This document shows positions 25,333 to 34,170 of a stretch of 64,000 bases of DNA, in pieces. The notes beneath the pieces are model-generated. The model worked only from the letters and a program-made list of their open reading frames with translations. It was not told the origin of the DNA and made no database searches. Position 1 is the stretch's first letter. Each line of letters begins with the position of its first letter. The position numbers and the translations under genes are program-made. The DNA lies in contig CAZNKR010000003.1 of NCBI GenBank assembly GCA_964573715.1, positions 6,401-70,400 of the forward strand, written 5' to 3'. The stretch comes from SVEL01 sp964573715. GTDB taxonomy: Bacteria; Bacillota; Clostridia; Lachnospirales; Lachnospiraceae.

Positions 25333-25597
25333 CTAGCATAAGGTAGCTCTGAGTTTTAATGTGCATGTCAACCGTACGTGACTCTCCTTAAAAATCAAAG
25401 CCCCATACATTTTCCATAATCTTATCACGGGATAAAACTATATCCTTATTTAAAATAATAAGACAAGGTGCTTTTTGTTTAATTGCAAAAAGCAAATCAT
25501 GACTATTATCAAATACTGATACCTCAAATCCTGAATTTTTAAGTGCATAACTCTCGATTCCACCCATATCAGAATCATCTTCAACTATGTATATCAC
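25333..25597 (-). pseudogene. OmpR-type response regulator remnant
   Basis: From a GTG at 25597 the frame reads MIYIVEDDSDMGGIESYALKN..., the start of a receiver domain. It runs to CLIIL, then jumps to SRDKIMENVWGFDF, the end of an OmpR-type winged helix. The phospho-acceptor Asp region, the rest of the receiver and most of the DNA-binding domain are absent, about 120 residues. After GFDF a TAA replaces the usual Glu codon, and the same frame continues GESRTVDMHIKT. A two-base shift then lets it read LRATL. So the gene has a deletion, a nonsense change and a frameshift. Its 5' end overlaps the thiC stop by 17 bp. No partner kinase is present. Confidence 0.85.
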
Positions 25598-26900
25598 CTA
25601 CAAACTCTACTTTCTTTCCTTCTAGTATCATATTTGTTGTTCGAACAGCACACATTTTACCGCACATTGAACAGGTATGTCTGTCTGATGGTGGTGTACT
25701 TTCGTAATATGTTTTTGCTTTTTCTTTATCAATGGCATATTTAAACATTTCATCCCAGTCAATCCTATGTCGTGCTCTAGCCATTTTATCATCTATATCT
25801 CTTGCGTGAGGAATACCCTTGGCAATATCAGCTGCGTGAGCTGCAATTTTACTTGCCATAATTCCCTCTTTTACATCATCCAAATCTGGAAGTCTAAGAT
25901 GCTCCGCAGGAGTTACATAGCATAAAAAGTCTGCTCCTGAAGCTGCAGCAATGGCTCCACCAATAGCAGAGGTGATGTGATCGTAGCCCGGTGCAATATC
26001 TGTTACTAGTGGTCCTAAAACATAGAAAGGTGCATTGTGGCATAATCTCTTTTGTAATGCCATATTTGCTGCAATCTCATTCATTGCCATATGACCTGGT
26101 CCTTCAACCATTACTTGAACATCCTTTTCCCATGCTCTTTTTGTAAGATTGCCAAGCTCTATTAATTCTCCAATCTGTCCTGCATCTGTACTATCTGCAA
26201 TACATCCTGGGCGAAGAGCATCCCCTAAGCTTATAGTTACATCATATTCTCTAAGGATATCTAAAACCTCATCGTAATATTCAAAAAATGGATTTTCATT
26301 TCCAGTCATCTCCATCCATGCGAATAAAAGAGAGCCACCTCGAGATACAATATTCATAATACGTCCTTCTCGCTTAAACCCTTCCACTGCTCTTTTATTA
26401 ATTCCAGCATGAATAGTCATAAAATCAACACCTTCTTTTGCATGAGCTTCAACAACACGCAAAAAATCCTTTGCCGTAATATCTAATAGATCTTTTTCTA
26501 AATATCCAATGGCATCATACATAGGAACAGTACCTATCATAGCTGGAGATTTTTCAATAAGTTTTTTTCTAAAAGTATTGGTTTTTCCATAATTACTTAA
26601 ATCCATAATGGCATGAGCACCATACTTAATAGCTAAATCAACCTTTTGCATCTCCATATCATAATTATTGCAATCTCCAGATATTCCAAGATTGACATTT
26701 ATCTTTGTTGATAATCCGCTACCTATACCTTCACAGGATATTGATGTATGGTTAATGTTTGCAGGGATAGCTACCTGTCCTACTGCCACCATCTCCATTA
26801 ATTTGGTTTCATCTATGCCTTCCTTTGAGGCAACAACCTTCATCTGTGGAGTAACAATTCCCTTCTTTGCCGACTCCATCTGAGTCATATACTGTTTCAT
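25581..26900 (-). CDS. thiC: Phosphomethylpyrimidine synthase
   Basis: A radical SAM enzyme that rearranges AIR into the HMP-phosphate half of thiamine. About 439 residues from the ATG at 26900, which has AAGGAGAA upstream; the longer frame to 26954 lacks a ribosome site. Conserved blocks include NANINHTSI-like IPANINHTSISCEG, VEGPGHMAMNEI and the C-terminal cluster motif CSMCGKMC (CX2CX4C). It is separated from the other thi genes by about 8 kb. No TPP riboswitch is visible in the 170 bases upstream, only an extended -10 promoter. Confidence 0.96.
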   Translation of the reverse strand: MKQYMTQMESAKKGIVTPQMKVVASKEGIDETKLMEMVAVGQVAIPANINHTSISCEGIGSGLSTKINVNLGISGDCNNYDMEMQKVDLAIKYGAHAIMDLSNYGKTNTFRKKLIEKSPAMIGTVPMYDAIGYLEKDLLDITAKDFLRVVEAHAKEGVDFMTIHAGINKRAVEGFKREGRIMNIVSRGGSLLFAWMEMTGNENPFFEYYDEVLDILREYDVTISLGDALRPGCIADSTDAGQIGELIELGNLTKRAWEKDVQVMVEGPGHMAMNEIAANMALQKRLCHNAPFYVLGPLVTDIAPGYDHITSAIGGAIAAASGADFLCYVTPAEHLRLPDLDDVKEGIMASKIAAHAADIAKGIPHARDIDDKMARARHRIDWDEMFKYAIDKEKAKTYYESTPPSDRHTCSMCGKMCAVRTTNMILEGKKVEFVGDIHS

Positions 26901-26971
26901 TTGTTCTCCTTCTTGTGCGTTAACAATTAATATGTATCTATTTATTTTACACACACTTATTAGTCTAGTAT

Positions 26972-26980
26972 ATTATAGCA
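26972..26980 (-). promoter_or_regulatory. Extended -10 promoter of thiC
   Basis: On the minus strand TGC immediately precedes TATAAT (26972-26977), an extended -10 element. No clear -35 is seen. It lies about 70 bases before the thiC start. Confidence 0.6.
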
Positions 26981-26993
26981 TAATGAAGCAAAA

Positions 26994-27021
26994 AAGCACC
27001 AAAGAATTTTCTTTGATGCTT
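26994..27021 (-). terminator. acpP terminator
   Basis: AAGCACCAAAG (26994-27004) and CTTTGATGCTT (27011-27021) pair fully if one G-U is allowed. On the minus strand they are followed by TTTTTTGC. It lies about 50 bp past the acpP stop. Confidence 0.85.
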
Positions 27022-27073
27022 ATAATATTTGCTATAAATATGTTCTACTGTATTTCTAATTAATGTGGCTATT

Positions 27074-27307
27074 TTATATCTCTACGCCTTTTTCCTTCAA
27101 GTAATTTACTACATCTTCAACAATATTCATCTCAGCTAATTCATCTGAAGGAATTTCAATTTCATATTCTTCTTCTAATGCCATAACTAATTCGAATAAA
27201 TCCAAAGAATCTGCGCCTAAATCATCTTTAAAGTTTGTACTCATACTGATTTCATCTACGTTGCAGCTTAACTGTTCTGCAATAATCTCTTTAATCTTTT
27301 CAAACAT
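27074..27307 (-). CDS. acpP: Acyl carrier protein
   Basis: Carries growing fatty acyl chains on a phosphopantetheine arm. The 77 acidic residues have the attachment Ser in DDLGADSLDLFELVMALE, the standard ACP motif. An AAAGGAG ribosome site precedes the ATG. The gene stands alone with its own consensus promoter and terminator; no other fatty acid genes are nearby, so it could also serve another acyl pathway. Confidence 0.96.
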   Translation of the reverse strand: MFEKIKEIIAEQLSCNVDEISMSTNFKDDLGADSLDLFELVMALEEEYEIEIPSDELAEMNIVEDVVNYLKEKGVEI

Positions 27308-27350
27308 GTTTAATTCTCCTTTAATAACAAGTAATAAATCAATAATTCAG

Positions 27351-27379
27351 AGTATAATAACCACTTACACTTTTGTCAA
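27351..27379 (-). promoter_or_regulatory. acpP promoter
   Basis: On the minus strand TTGACA (27374-27379), a 17-base spacer, TATACT (27351-27356), about 45 bases before the acpP start. Confidence 0.85.
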
Positions 27380-27398
27380 CCACATATTTAATATCATA

Positions 27399-28118
27399 TT
27401 AAGATAATTTATTCAAGATATCTCCAGCAGAATAATTATATGAATATGAACCAAGGTTTGTATATGTGTTGGCTTTTCCTGCTTCTGCTTGTGCATAATA
27501 GTTAATCATAGAAGCCTTTGCCGACATCTGATATCCATATGAGCCTGCACCATTGAATAGGGATTTTACTACACTCATATCCGCTTTTTTAAATGCAGCT
27601 TCATCTATTGATAACGTTCCATTACTTTTAGCTGTAATACCAATACTGCTAAGTAAAGAAGCATTGGATTTGGTGGAGGTTATCATATTCTTAGAGTTGC
27701 TAGCAATATTGGCTGTATTGGAATCTTCCGTATCCTCTATAACACTATTATAATTACTAACAAACTTTGATACAGCTGTATAAATTCCCTCTGTATCGTA
27801 TTCTCCACTTGTGTTTTTTGCAAAAACTGATTTGGTTCCAGTTTTAAGAAGTGCATCTGTGGAATTCTTTAGGTCATCTGTACTACTTTCAATAGTACTT
27901 AGTAGCTTTGTAGAATCCTTTGATGTAGATGTGCTGCTTGTAGCCTTTTTATCAGTGCTATCTAAAGAATAGTATGCATTAAGTAGTTTTTTATAACTAC
28001 CATTTCTTAAACTATAGTAATCAGATATGCTGTTTGTAAGCCCTGATTCTGATGAAGAACCAAGAGAGGAAAATAAAGTATTTACTGAATTACTATTAAT
28101 ACCAAAATATGTTGACAT
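27399..28118 (-). CDS. FliD-like protein (flagellar hook-associated protein 2 C-terminal type)
   Basis: About 239 residues, very rich in Ser, Thr and Asn. The ATG at 28118 has AAAGGAG eight bases upstream. The second half resembles the C-terminal FliD domain: FVSNYNSVIEDTED, then LLSSIGITAKSNGTLSIDEA and VVKSLFNG. The N-terminal D0 and capping domains of a full FliD (usually over 450 residues) are not present, and the N-terminus begins MSTYFGINSNSVNTLF instead. There is no signal peptide. It may be a short FliD paralogue exported by the flagellar system or a protein with another surface role; no flagellar gene is adjacent. Confidence 0.65.
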   Translation of the reverse strand: MSTYFGINSNSVNTLFSSLGSSSESGLTNSISDYYSLRNGSYKKLLNAYYSLDSTDKKATSSTSTSKDSTKLLSTIESSTDDLKNSTDALLKTGTKSVFAKNTSGEYDTEGIYTAVSKFVSNYNSVIEDTEDSNTANIASNSKNMITSTKSNASLLSSIGITAKSNGTLSIDEAAFKKADMSVVKSLFNGAGSYGYQMSAKASMINYYAQAEAGKANTYTNLGSYSYNYSAGDILNKLS

Positions 28119-28258
28119 ATAAACCACTCCTTTGTTTGTCAAATTACATCCATGTACCTATTTAAACTATAAACCAACTATATCAATATTTCAAGATAAT
28201 ATTTTCTAAAAAATATAATAATTTTAAAATTTTATATTTACTTTATAAAAGATTACCT

Positions 28259-30133
28259 TTATTTACCTGTTTGAAACAATCTTTCTGAAACCTTGTAAGA
28301 CATTGACACCAACAGTTTTTCATCATCTGATAATTCTCCAAATATAGTTCCGTCTCTATAAATAGCATAGCTACGGTTAGTTTTAAGGAGTATTCTTCCC
28401 ATGGCATCATTCATATATTCATCATCTGGAATTCCTAAAAGATAAGCAAGGGTAGGCATAACATCAATTTGTCCACCATAAATATCTGATATGACACTTT
28501 CATCAAAATCCTTACAGCTAATAATAAGTGGAACTGTATATTCACCTTTTGCATTAACCCATGGATACTCATCATACCAATCCTCTAAAGAATATTCATA
28601 ATATTTATGAATACCTGTATGATCACCAGTTACTACAATTACCGTATTATCAAGCAAACCTGCCTCATTCATTTCATCTAAAAGAATTCCAATTTCTGTA
28701 TCAACATATTTAACCAGTTGCATATATCCACCCAAATAGCTATTATCTAGGTCATCTGGCAAATCAAGTTGTTTTAGACTGGCATCTATATGAAATGGCA
28801 TATGGCTAGAATTCATTACAATGTGTGCATAATAAGGCTGATTAAGCTCTTTAAGATAAGGATACACCTGTTCAAGATAATCATGATCATTAAGTGTAAA
28901 GCCTATTTTATCTCCACTCATATCATAGCTTTCTGAACCAATAAACTTTGTACCCCCTATCATATTTGTCCATCCTGTTTCATAGTTCCAAAATGTTCCT
29001 CTAATGGCCTGATGATATGTAAAATCATAGCCTCTGTTTATTAACATTCTTGGAAGAGAATTTAACTCAACAGAATCACCATATCGAAAGAAGGTTCCTC
29101 CCTTAAGTACGGGAAGTCTAGAAGTTGCATACATAAGGTCTGCATCTGAACTATTACCACCCGCAACCTCTTCAAATATTTTGTTAAAGCAAAAGCCATT
29201 ATTGATAAGGGCATTAATGTTTGGACAAATTTCCTGACCATTTATTTCTTGGTTAATCACAAAAGATTCTAAGGATTCAATTTGTAAGAAAATTACGTTT
29301 TTCCCTTCAAAGATTCCTGCATATTCATTGTCTGGTAAATCTTCGTTTTTCCATGTGTAAAATGCATTTATCATATCTTCGTCAGTTTCTGATAATTTAT
29401 CATCAGTTGCTTCTTCAAAAAGCTCTGCAATATCCTTTATATGAAAGCCCAATGAAGACAAATATCTAGCTTGTTCCTCTGCATCCTGAGATTCAAAAAC
29501 CTTAGCGTATGTATTATTAAACAGTCCTAACACTTTAGACTCTAATGGTATTGCAAGTAAAAATGCTACTCCTACAGCAGCAAAAACAATGGCACTTCTT
29601 CTAAGAATTGTTTTTACTACCTTTTCATCTGCTTTTCTTCTTCTAAACTTCATAATAAACAATGTTAGAAAAATAATATCTAAAAACATAATGATATCAT
29701 ATCCACATAAAAGGGAGGTTACCTCACCACCATCAAAACCACTAAAATTTTTGAAGATATATACATCTGCTGCTGATGGCATTGTAAAAAAAGAACGACT
29801 GTAAATCAAATCCATGCAGGAAAGTACTGTAAAGAAAAAATTCCATATATAAATATAAATAACTCTATTTTTTTCTCTTTTGAACAGAAAAGCAACGCTA
29901 AGCAAGAGCATTATAATTGCTATATATATAGGCCAAAATATAATGGTATCTTTGATTGCAGCCAAAAAATTGGGGTCATAAAGATTGTCACCCAATAAAT
30001 ATGCCTGTAACAAAACATTTTTTACAATAACACCTACTATAGGAATTGCAAACAGACATACGTAATATATCCGGTTTGGAATATATATCTTATCTACAAA
30101 TATTTTTTTTAAAATTGATTTTAATTTTTCCAT
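28259..30133 (-). CDS. LtaS-like sulfatase-fold phosphoglycerol transferase (Ser variant)
   Basis: The 624 residues have five N-terminal membrane helices (about 20-200) and an extracellular alkaline-phosphatase-fold domain starting GKNVIFLQIESLESFVI. LtaS polymerises glycerol phosphate into lipoteichoic acid. The motif around the nucleophile is GGNSSDADLMYATS; by alignment to the LtaS GKTSDSE motif, Ser328 stands where LtaS has its catalytic Thr. Metal-site motifs VVTGDHTGI and HIVMNSSHMPF are intact. AAGGATAAG is the ribosome site. A second LtaS-like gene with the normal Thr is at 50119-52056. The exact substrate is unknown. Confidence 0.88.
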   Translation of the reverse strand: MEKLKSILKKIFVDKIYIPNRIYYVCLFAIPIVGVIVKNVLLQAYLLGDNLYDPNFLAAIKDTIIFWPIYIAIIMLLLSVAFLFKREKNRVIYIYIWNFFFTVLSCMDLIYSRSFFTMPSAADVYIFKNFSGFDGGEVTSLLCGYDIIMFLDIIFLTLFIMKFRRRKADEKVVKTILRRSAIVFAAVGVAFLLAIPLESKVLGLFNNTYAKVFESQDAEEQARYLSSLGFHIKDIAELFEEATDDKLSETDEDMINAFYTWKNEDLPDNEYAGIFEGKNVIFLQIESLESFVINQEINGQEICPNINALINNGFCFNKIFEEVAGGNSSDADLMYATSRLPVLKGGTFFRYGDSVELNSLPRMLINRGYDFTYHQAIRGTFWNYETGWTNMIGGTKFIGSESYDMSGDKIGFTLNDHDYLEQVYPYLKELNQPYYAHIVMNSSHMPFHIDASLKQLDLPDDLDNSYLGGYMQLVKYVDTEIGILLDEMNEAGLLDNTVIVVTGDHTGIHKYYEYSLEDWYDEYPWVNAKGEYTVPLIISCKDFDESVISDIYGGQIDVMPTLAYLLGIPDDEYMNDAMGRILLKTNRSYAIYRDGTIFGELSDDEKLLVSMSYKVSERLFQTGK

Positions 30134-30147
30134 GACTTATCCTTTTC

Positions 30148-30196
30148 ACACTATATGCAAATGACACTACATGCAATAACTCTATATGCAAATAAT
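30148..30196. repeat. 16-bp imperfect tandem repeat, three copies
   Basis: Three tandem units sharing CTA(T/C)ATGCAA(A)TAA-like sequence at about 30148, 30164 and 30181, between the LtaS-like gene and the ABC permease. No function is evident. Confidence 0.6.
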
Positions 30197-30233
30197 CATC
30201 TAAGCAAAATGCCTGCTAGCCTGTGTACTTTTA

Positions 30234-31595
30234 CTAGTGTTTATTAAATATTTTATTTTTGTATATCTTACCAGTAATTAAAATAACCACTAAGCATGTA
30301 ATTATCATTACTGCGAGAGATATTATACCACTAATTAATGTCATATTTCCAATTAAAATATCTGCTGGCATTAAAAATGGTGACGTAATTGGCACAATTC
30401 TAAGTATATCTAATATAATTCCCTGTCCGCCATTGTCAATACCTGAGAGCGTGGCAAAATATGCAACCATAAATGCAACTACAACTGGAAGCTGAAACAA
30501 AGTTGCAGCTGAAGATAAATCTTCAACCTTACTAACCATTGCTCCTGAAAGTCCTGCTAAAACACAATAAATTAGGAACCCTATAATAATTCCCATAATT
30601 GATAAACAAATAGCGCCAGTAGAAAATGCAGTTCCCTGTGAACTATTTTGCATTAATGAAAATAATTCAGATATAGAATTATGATAATTTGGATTTATCT
30701 CTCCGCCAATAATATCACCAGCATAAAATCCTGCAATACCAGCTAATATCCATATAGCCAGCTGAATAATTGCAACCACAGCCGTGCCGAAAACCTTTCC
30801 TGCAATCAGAGCATATGGCTTAACACTTGTAAGCAACATTTCCATAAGCTTTGAAGCCTTGTCTGCCACAATTGATTTTGATATAGACTGTCCATGAATC
30901 AAAATAATCATATACATGAACAAACAAAATACCATAGGGACTATCACCTTCATAACTGTGGTGCCTACTGTATCTCCATTTTCATTAGAGTTGTAACTAT
31001 CAACATAAATATCTGTCTGAAGGAGTAAAATTTCATCTTTTGTTAATTGTCCAAAAGATAATGCAGCAAATTGAGCATCATTACAAATAAACTCTCCTAA
31101 TACTTCCATTTCCTCTTCACTAACATTAGATTCATAGGTTCTTAAAAGATTAACCTTTATTTCATCGAAATTTTCATTGTATGTTACGTTAAGAACTACT
31201 GCATCTTTTTTATCTTTAACCTCAAAAGCATCCTTAATACTGCTCATATTTTTCATGATGTTAAAATTATTTGCAGTTACTGATAACATCAACCTTACTT
31301 GTTCATCCGAATATTTTGTTTCGTTTACAAGAAAAACTTCTTTGATTGTTTTAAAATCGTATGTTCCTTCGTCGGTTATAACATCTTCAAAGGTATCTGT
31401 GACTTCATTAATACTTTTTTCGTCATCCATTTGAATATTTGCGCTAATAACATTAATTAAAATAAACAGGGCAAAAATAACAAGAGCTATGAATATTGTT
31501 GTTCCTTTAAACCCATTACCTTTTGTTGCCTGACTAGCTGTAAACGAAAAAACCTCTTTACATCCAGTGAACATTCCTGTCTTTTTTGTATTCAT
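30234..31595 (-). CDS. ABC-2 type permease, NatB-like (second of two)
   Basis: The 453 residues have one N-terminal helix, a large extracellular domain (about 55-210) and a C-terminal bundle of five or six helices (from VIVPMVFCLFMYMIILIHG). This is the ABC2_membrane_3/NatB layout. VADKASKLMEMLLTSVKPYALIAGKVFG is the conserved cytoplasmic coupling region. AAAGGAGG precedes the ATG, which overlaps the stop of the upstream permease by one base. With the ATPase and the first permease it forms an exporter, probably for sodium, antimicrobials or lipids. Confidence 0.87.
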   Translation of the reverse strand: MNTKKTGMFTGCKEVFSFTASQATKGNGFKGTTIFIALVIFALFILINVISANIQMDDEKSINEVTDTFEDVITDEGTYDFKTIKEVFLVNETKYSDEQVRLMLSVTANNFNIMKNMSSIKDAFEVKDKKDAVVLNVTYNENFDEIKVNLLRTYESNVSEEEMEVLGEFICNDAQFAALSFGQLTKDEILLLQTDIYVDSYNSNENGDTVGTTVMKVIVPMVFCLFMYMIILIHGQSISKSIVADKASKLMEMLLTSVKPYALIAGKVFGTAVVAIIQLAIWILAGIAGFYAGDIIGGEINPNYHNSISELFSLMQNSSQGTAFSTGAICLSIMGIIIGFLIYCVLAGLSGAMVSKVEDLSSAATLFQLPVVVAFMVAYFATLSGIDNGGQGIILDILRIVPITSPFLMPADILIGNMTLISGIISLAVMIITCLVVILITGKIYKNKIFNKH

Positions 31596-32971
31596 TATTT
31601 ATTCCTCCTTTGATTTTTTGAAAGTTGGAACAAATCCTTTATTTTAAGTTTGCCACTATTATAAATCATTTGTTCGTATATTCTAGAAACGAAAATTAAA
31701 AGTAGAGCAATAAATATAAGATTTACAAATACAATAAGTATTCCACTAAGTGGTGTAATAATTCCAAATAGCATATAAGATGGAACAATAAAAACTGCTG
31801 ATAATGGTAAGAAATATACAATATAATTCAATGCACCCCAGCCAGAATCTCCCATAGATGAAGACATAATAAGAGCAAGTGCTAAATAAGCTCCTATAAT
31901 CATAGCAAAGGTAAATAATTTATTACCCTCAGCAAGCTCTTCAATTTTTGAAACCATTGCTCCCGATATCCCCCCTAAAAATCCGTAGAAGACAAAGCCT
32001 TCTATAAGTATAAGTAAAGAAATAATAACTGTAAATATATTGGCTCCTGTAACTACTGAAGAATCAAAGAAATTAGTAATAATTTCAGGTAATACGAATT
32101 TACCTTTACTGCCAGCAAAAATTGCACCATTGATAAAACCAGAAACCACAATACTTGCAACAACTGATGCTAACCATGAAAATACTACTGCAACTGATGC
32201 CATTACTTTTCCTGTAACAATGGCCATAGGTTTAACTGAAACTAAAATATATTCTACAACCTTTGTTGATTTTTCAGTAACTATCTGTTCAGCTACCTTT
32301 GCACCTGAAAATGAGATACACATTAAAACAACCATCAGTAAAGCATAATTTATTCCATACTGAGCATCACTAATTCCATCTGTTACAATTTCTCCATCAG
32401 TATTTAAATCAAAAATGGAATATGTAACGTATTTTGTGAGTAAGTCTGCTGTTTCTATATCAACACCTACACTATTATATAAAAATCCTTTAGCATTATC
32501 ATAAATAAATGAAGTTAGTTCATCTATTTCTTTTGTAGTTAATTCACCTAAATCATTGTAATATACCATAAAATGCAAACCATAATCTTTTAAAGTTTCA
32601 TCACTACAATATGAAATGTCAATAACAATATCCTTATTATCCTCAAGAGAAAGTTTATTTTCTTTGATATCATTGGATGTAGCTTTATCAACCTTGGCTA
32701 ATTCAACAGAGCTATAATATGAATCCTTGTCAAAATATGTTTTTAGATAATCAAATATTTCAATATTATCCTCGTATACATAGGCTTTTTGTATAGTTGT
32801 TGTTTCCTCTTTATCGCTATCCTCTCCTGTAATCAGTGAAATAACAGGAAATGACAATAAAGCTAAAACACAAAATATAGCAATTGTAATCTTCATGGCC
32901 TTCGATTTCATTGACTGAACATAAGTAAATCGAAAGACATCCATACAGCCTCTCAATTTATTATTCTTCAT
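31595..32971 (-). CDS. ABC-2 type permease, NatB-like (first of two)
   Basis: The 458 residues have the same layout as its neighbour, with which it is paralogous: an N-terminal helix, an extracellular domain, then a helical bundle beginning YALLMVVLMCISFSGAKV. VTEKSTKVVEYILVSVKP is the coupling segment. It overlaps the ATPase gene by 11 bp and the second permease by one base, so the three proteins are made together and may act as a heterodimeric permease. Confidence 0.87.
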   Translation of the reverse strand: MKNNKLRGCMDVFRFTYVQSMKSKAMKITIAIFCVLALLSFPVISLITGEDSDKEETTTIQKAYVYEDNIEIFDYLKTYFDKDSYYSSVELAKVDKATSNDIKENKLSLEDNKDIVIDISYCSDETLKDYGLHFMVYYNDLGELTTKEIDELTSFIYDNAKGFLYNSVGVDIETADLLTKYVTYSIFDLNTDGEIVTDGISDAQYGINYALLMVVLMCISFSGAKVAEQIVTEKSTKVVEYILVSVKPMAIVTGKVMASVAVVFSWLASVVASIVVSGFINGAIFAGSKGKFVLPEIITNFFDSSVVTGANIFTVIISLLILIEGFVFYGFLGGISGAMVSKIEELAEGNKLFTFAMIIGAYLALALIMSSSMGDSGWGALNYIVYFLPLSAVFIVPSYMLFGIITPLSGILIVFVNLIFIALLLIFVSRIYEQMIYNSGKLKIKDLFQLSKNQRRNK

Positions 32972-33905
32972 GAGTTTCTCCTACCTTTTCAACAAAAATC
33001 TCGTGCAATGATGGTTCTCTTAATTCGTATTTAATTACGGTAATATTATTAGCTACAAGCTCCTTCAATAAAGCCTTTGCCTCATCCTCACTCTTTACCT
33101 TTATCTGGTATCCATCAGGTGTTTTATTTGTAACTAATAAATTCATATTATTAATATATTCCTCTATGTCCTCTTCACACTTTATAACCATGTTAACACG
33201 TCCATAGCCTTTTTTTATAACATTTAAGTCACCCTGAAGAACCACATTACCACGGTCTAAAATGGTAATATCCTTGCAAAATTCTTCAATAGTTGCCATT
33301 TGATGACTAGACATAATGACATACTTGTCTTTTTCTATAAGTTCTCTAATAATAGATTTGAATAAATCCGAATTAACTGGGTCAAGTCCACTAAGTGGCT
33401 CATCTAAAACAATAAACTCAGGATCAGATAGCAATGCGCACATCATCTGGATTTTTTGCTGATTACCTTTGGATAACTGATCTGCAGTCTTTTCCTTAGG
33501 TTTCTTTTTAGACTTTTGATTGGTCTTTTGTGGATATATGTATTCTTCTACTTCTAATCTTTTTGCCCAGTACTTAATTCTCTCTTTTGCAACATTCTTA
33601 GGTATCTTTTTAAGAGTAGCAAAATAAATAAGCTGATCCATTAATGAGTATTTTGGATATAATCCGCGCTCTTCTGCAAGGTATCCAAGATTAACATTTA
33701 GGGCATCCATTGTTTTATCATCCCATAAAACTTCTCCAGAATCATAAGACAACATTCCTAAGATAATTCGTATTGTAGTAGTTTTTCCTGCTCCATTTGT
33801 TCCAAGTAATGCATATACTCCTGGTTTTTCCATCTTGAAACTTAAATTGTTGACAACTATTTTGTCGCCGTATTTTTTAACCAGATTTTTAACTTCTAAT
33901 CCCAT
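32961..33905 (-). CDS. ABC transporter ATP-binding protein, NatA-like
   Basis: The 314 residues have Walker A LLGTNGAGKTTTIR, signature LSKGNQQKIQ, Walker B FIVLDEPLSGLDP and the H-loop His in MSSHQM. A C-terminal DUF4162-like extension is typical of NatA-type exporters. A Lys-rich insertion (KTNQKSKKKPKEKT) lies just before the signature motif. First gene of a three-gene exporter operon, with AAAGG ahead of the ATG. A divergent promoter region separates it from ppa. Confidence 0.92.
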   Translation of the reverse strand: MGLEVKNLVKKYGDKIVVNNLSFKMEKPGVYALLGTNGAGKTTTIRIILGMLSYDSGEVLWDDKTMDALNVNLGYLAEERGLYPKYSLMDQLIYFATLKKIPKNVAKERIKYWAKRLEVEEYIYPQKTNQKSKKKPKEKTADQLSKGNQQKIQMMCALLSDPEFIVLDEPLSGLDPVNSDLFKSIIRELIEKDKYVIMSSHQMATIEEFCKDITILDRGNVVLQGDLNVIKKGYGRVNMVIKCEEDIEEYINNMNLLVTNKTPDGYQIKVKSEDEAKALLKELVANNITVIKYELREPSLHEIFVEKVGETHEE

Positions 33906-34100
33906 ACTATTTGCGCCTTTCTAATACACATTTATTTTAGTAAATAAATTGACTTTTTATGACCACAAATTATTATACTTTGAAGGTCAAAATTCATTCT
34001 AATTTTACTACATAATTATTTTTTTATCAATAAAAATCAGACTTAAGTGTCTAAATGCATCATTTTTTGTTTTTAAATAAATACAATACACTTCCTTTTA

Positions 34101-34128
34101 TTGACAGTATTACCCATTTTGTTATACT
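34101..34128 (+). promoter_or_regulatory. ppa promoter
   Basis: TTGACA at 34101-34106, a 16-base spacer, TATACT at 34123-34128; the ppa ATG lies about 40 bases on. Confidence 0.82.
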
Positions 34129-34170
34129 ATACTCATTACAAACCACACTTTATGAAGGGACGGTAATTTC

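Noticed and set aside
25388..25597. Small intact single-domain response regulator
   Set aside because: The phospho-acceptor region is missing and the end is a winged-helix fragment with a stop, so it is a relic.
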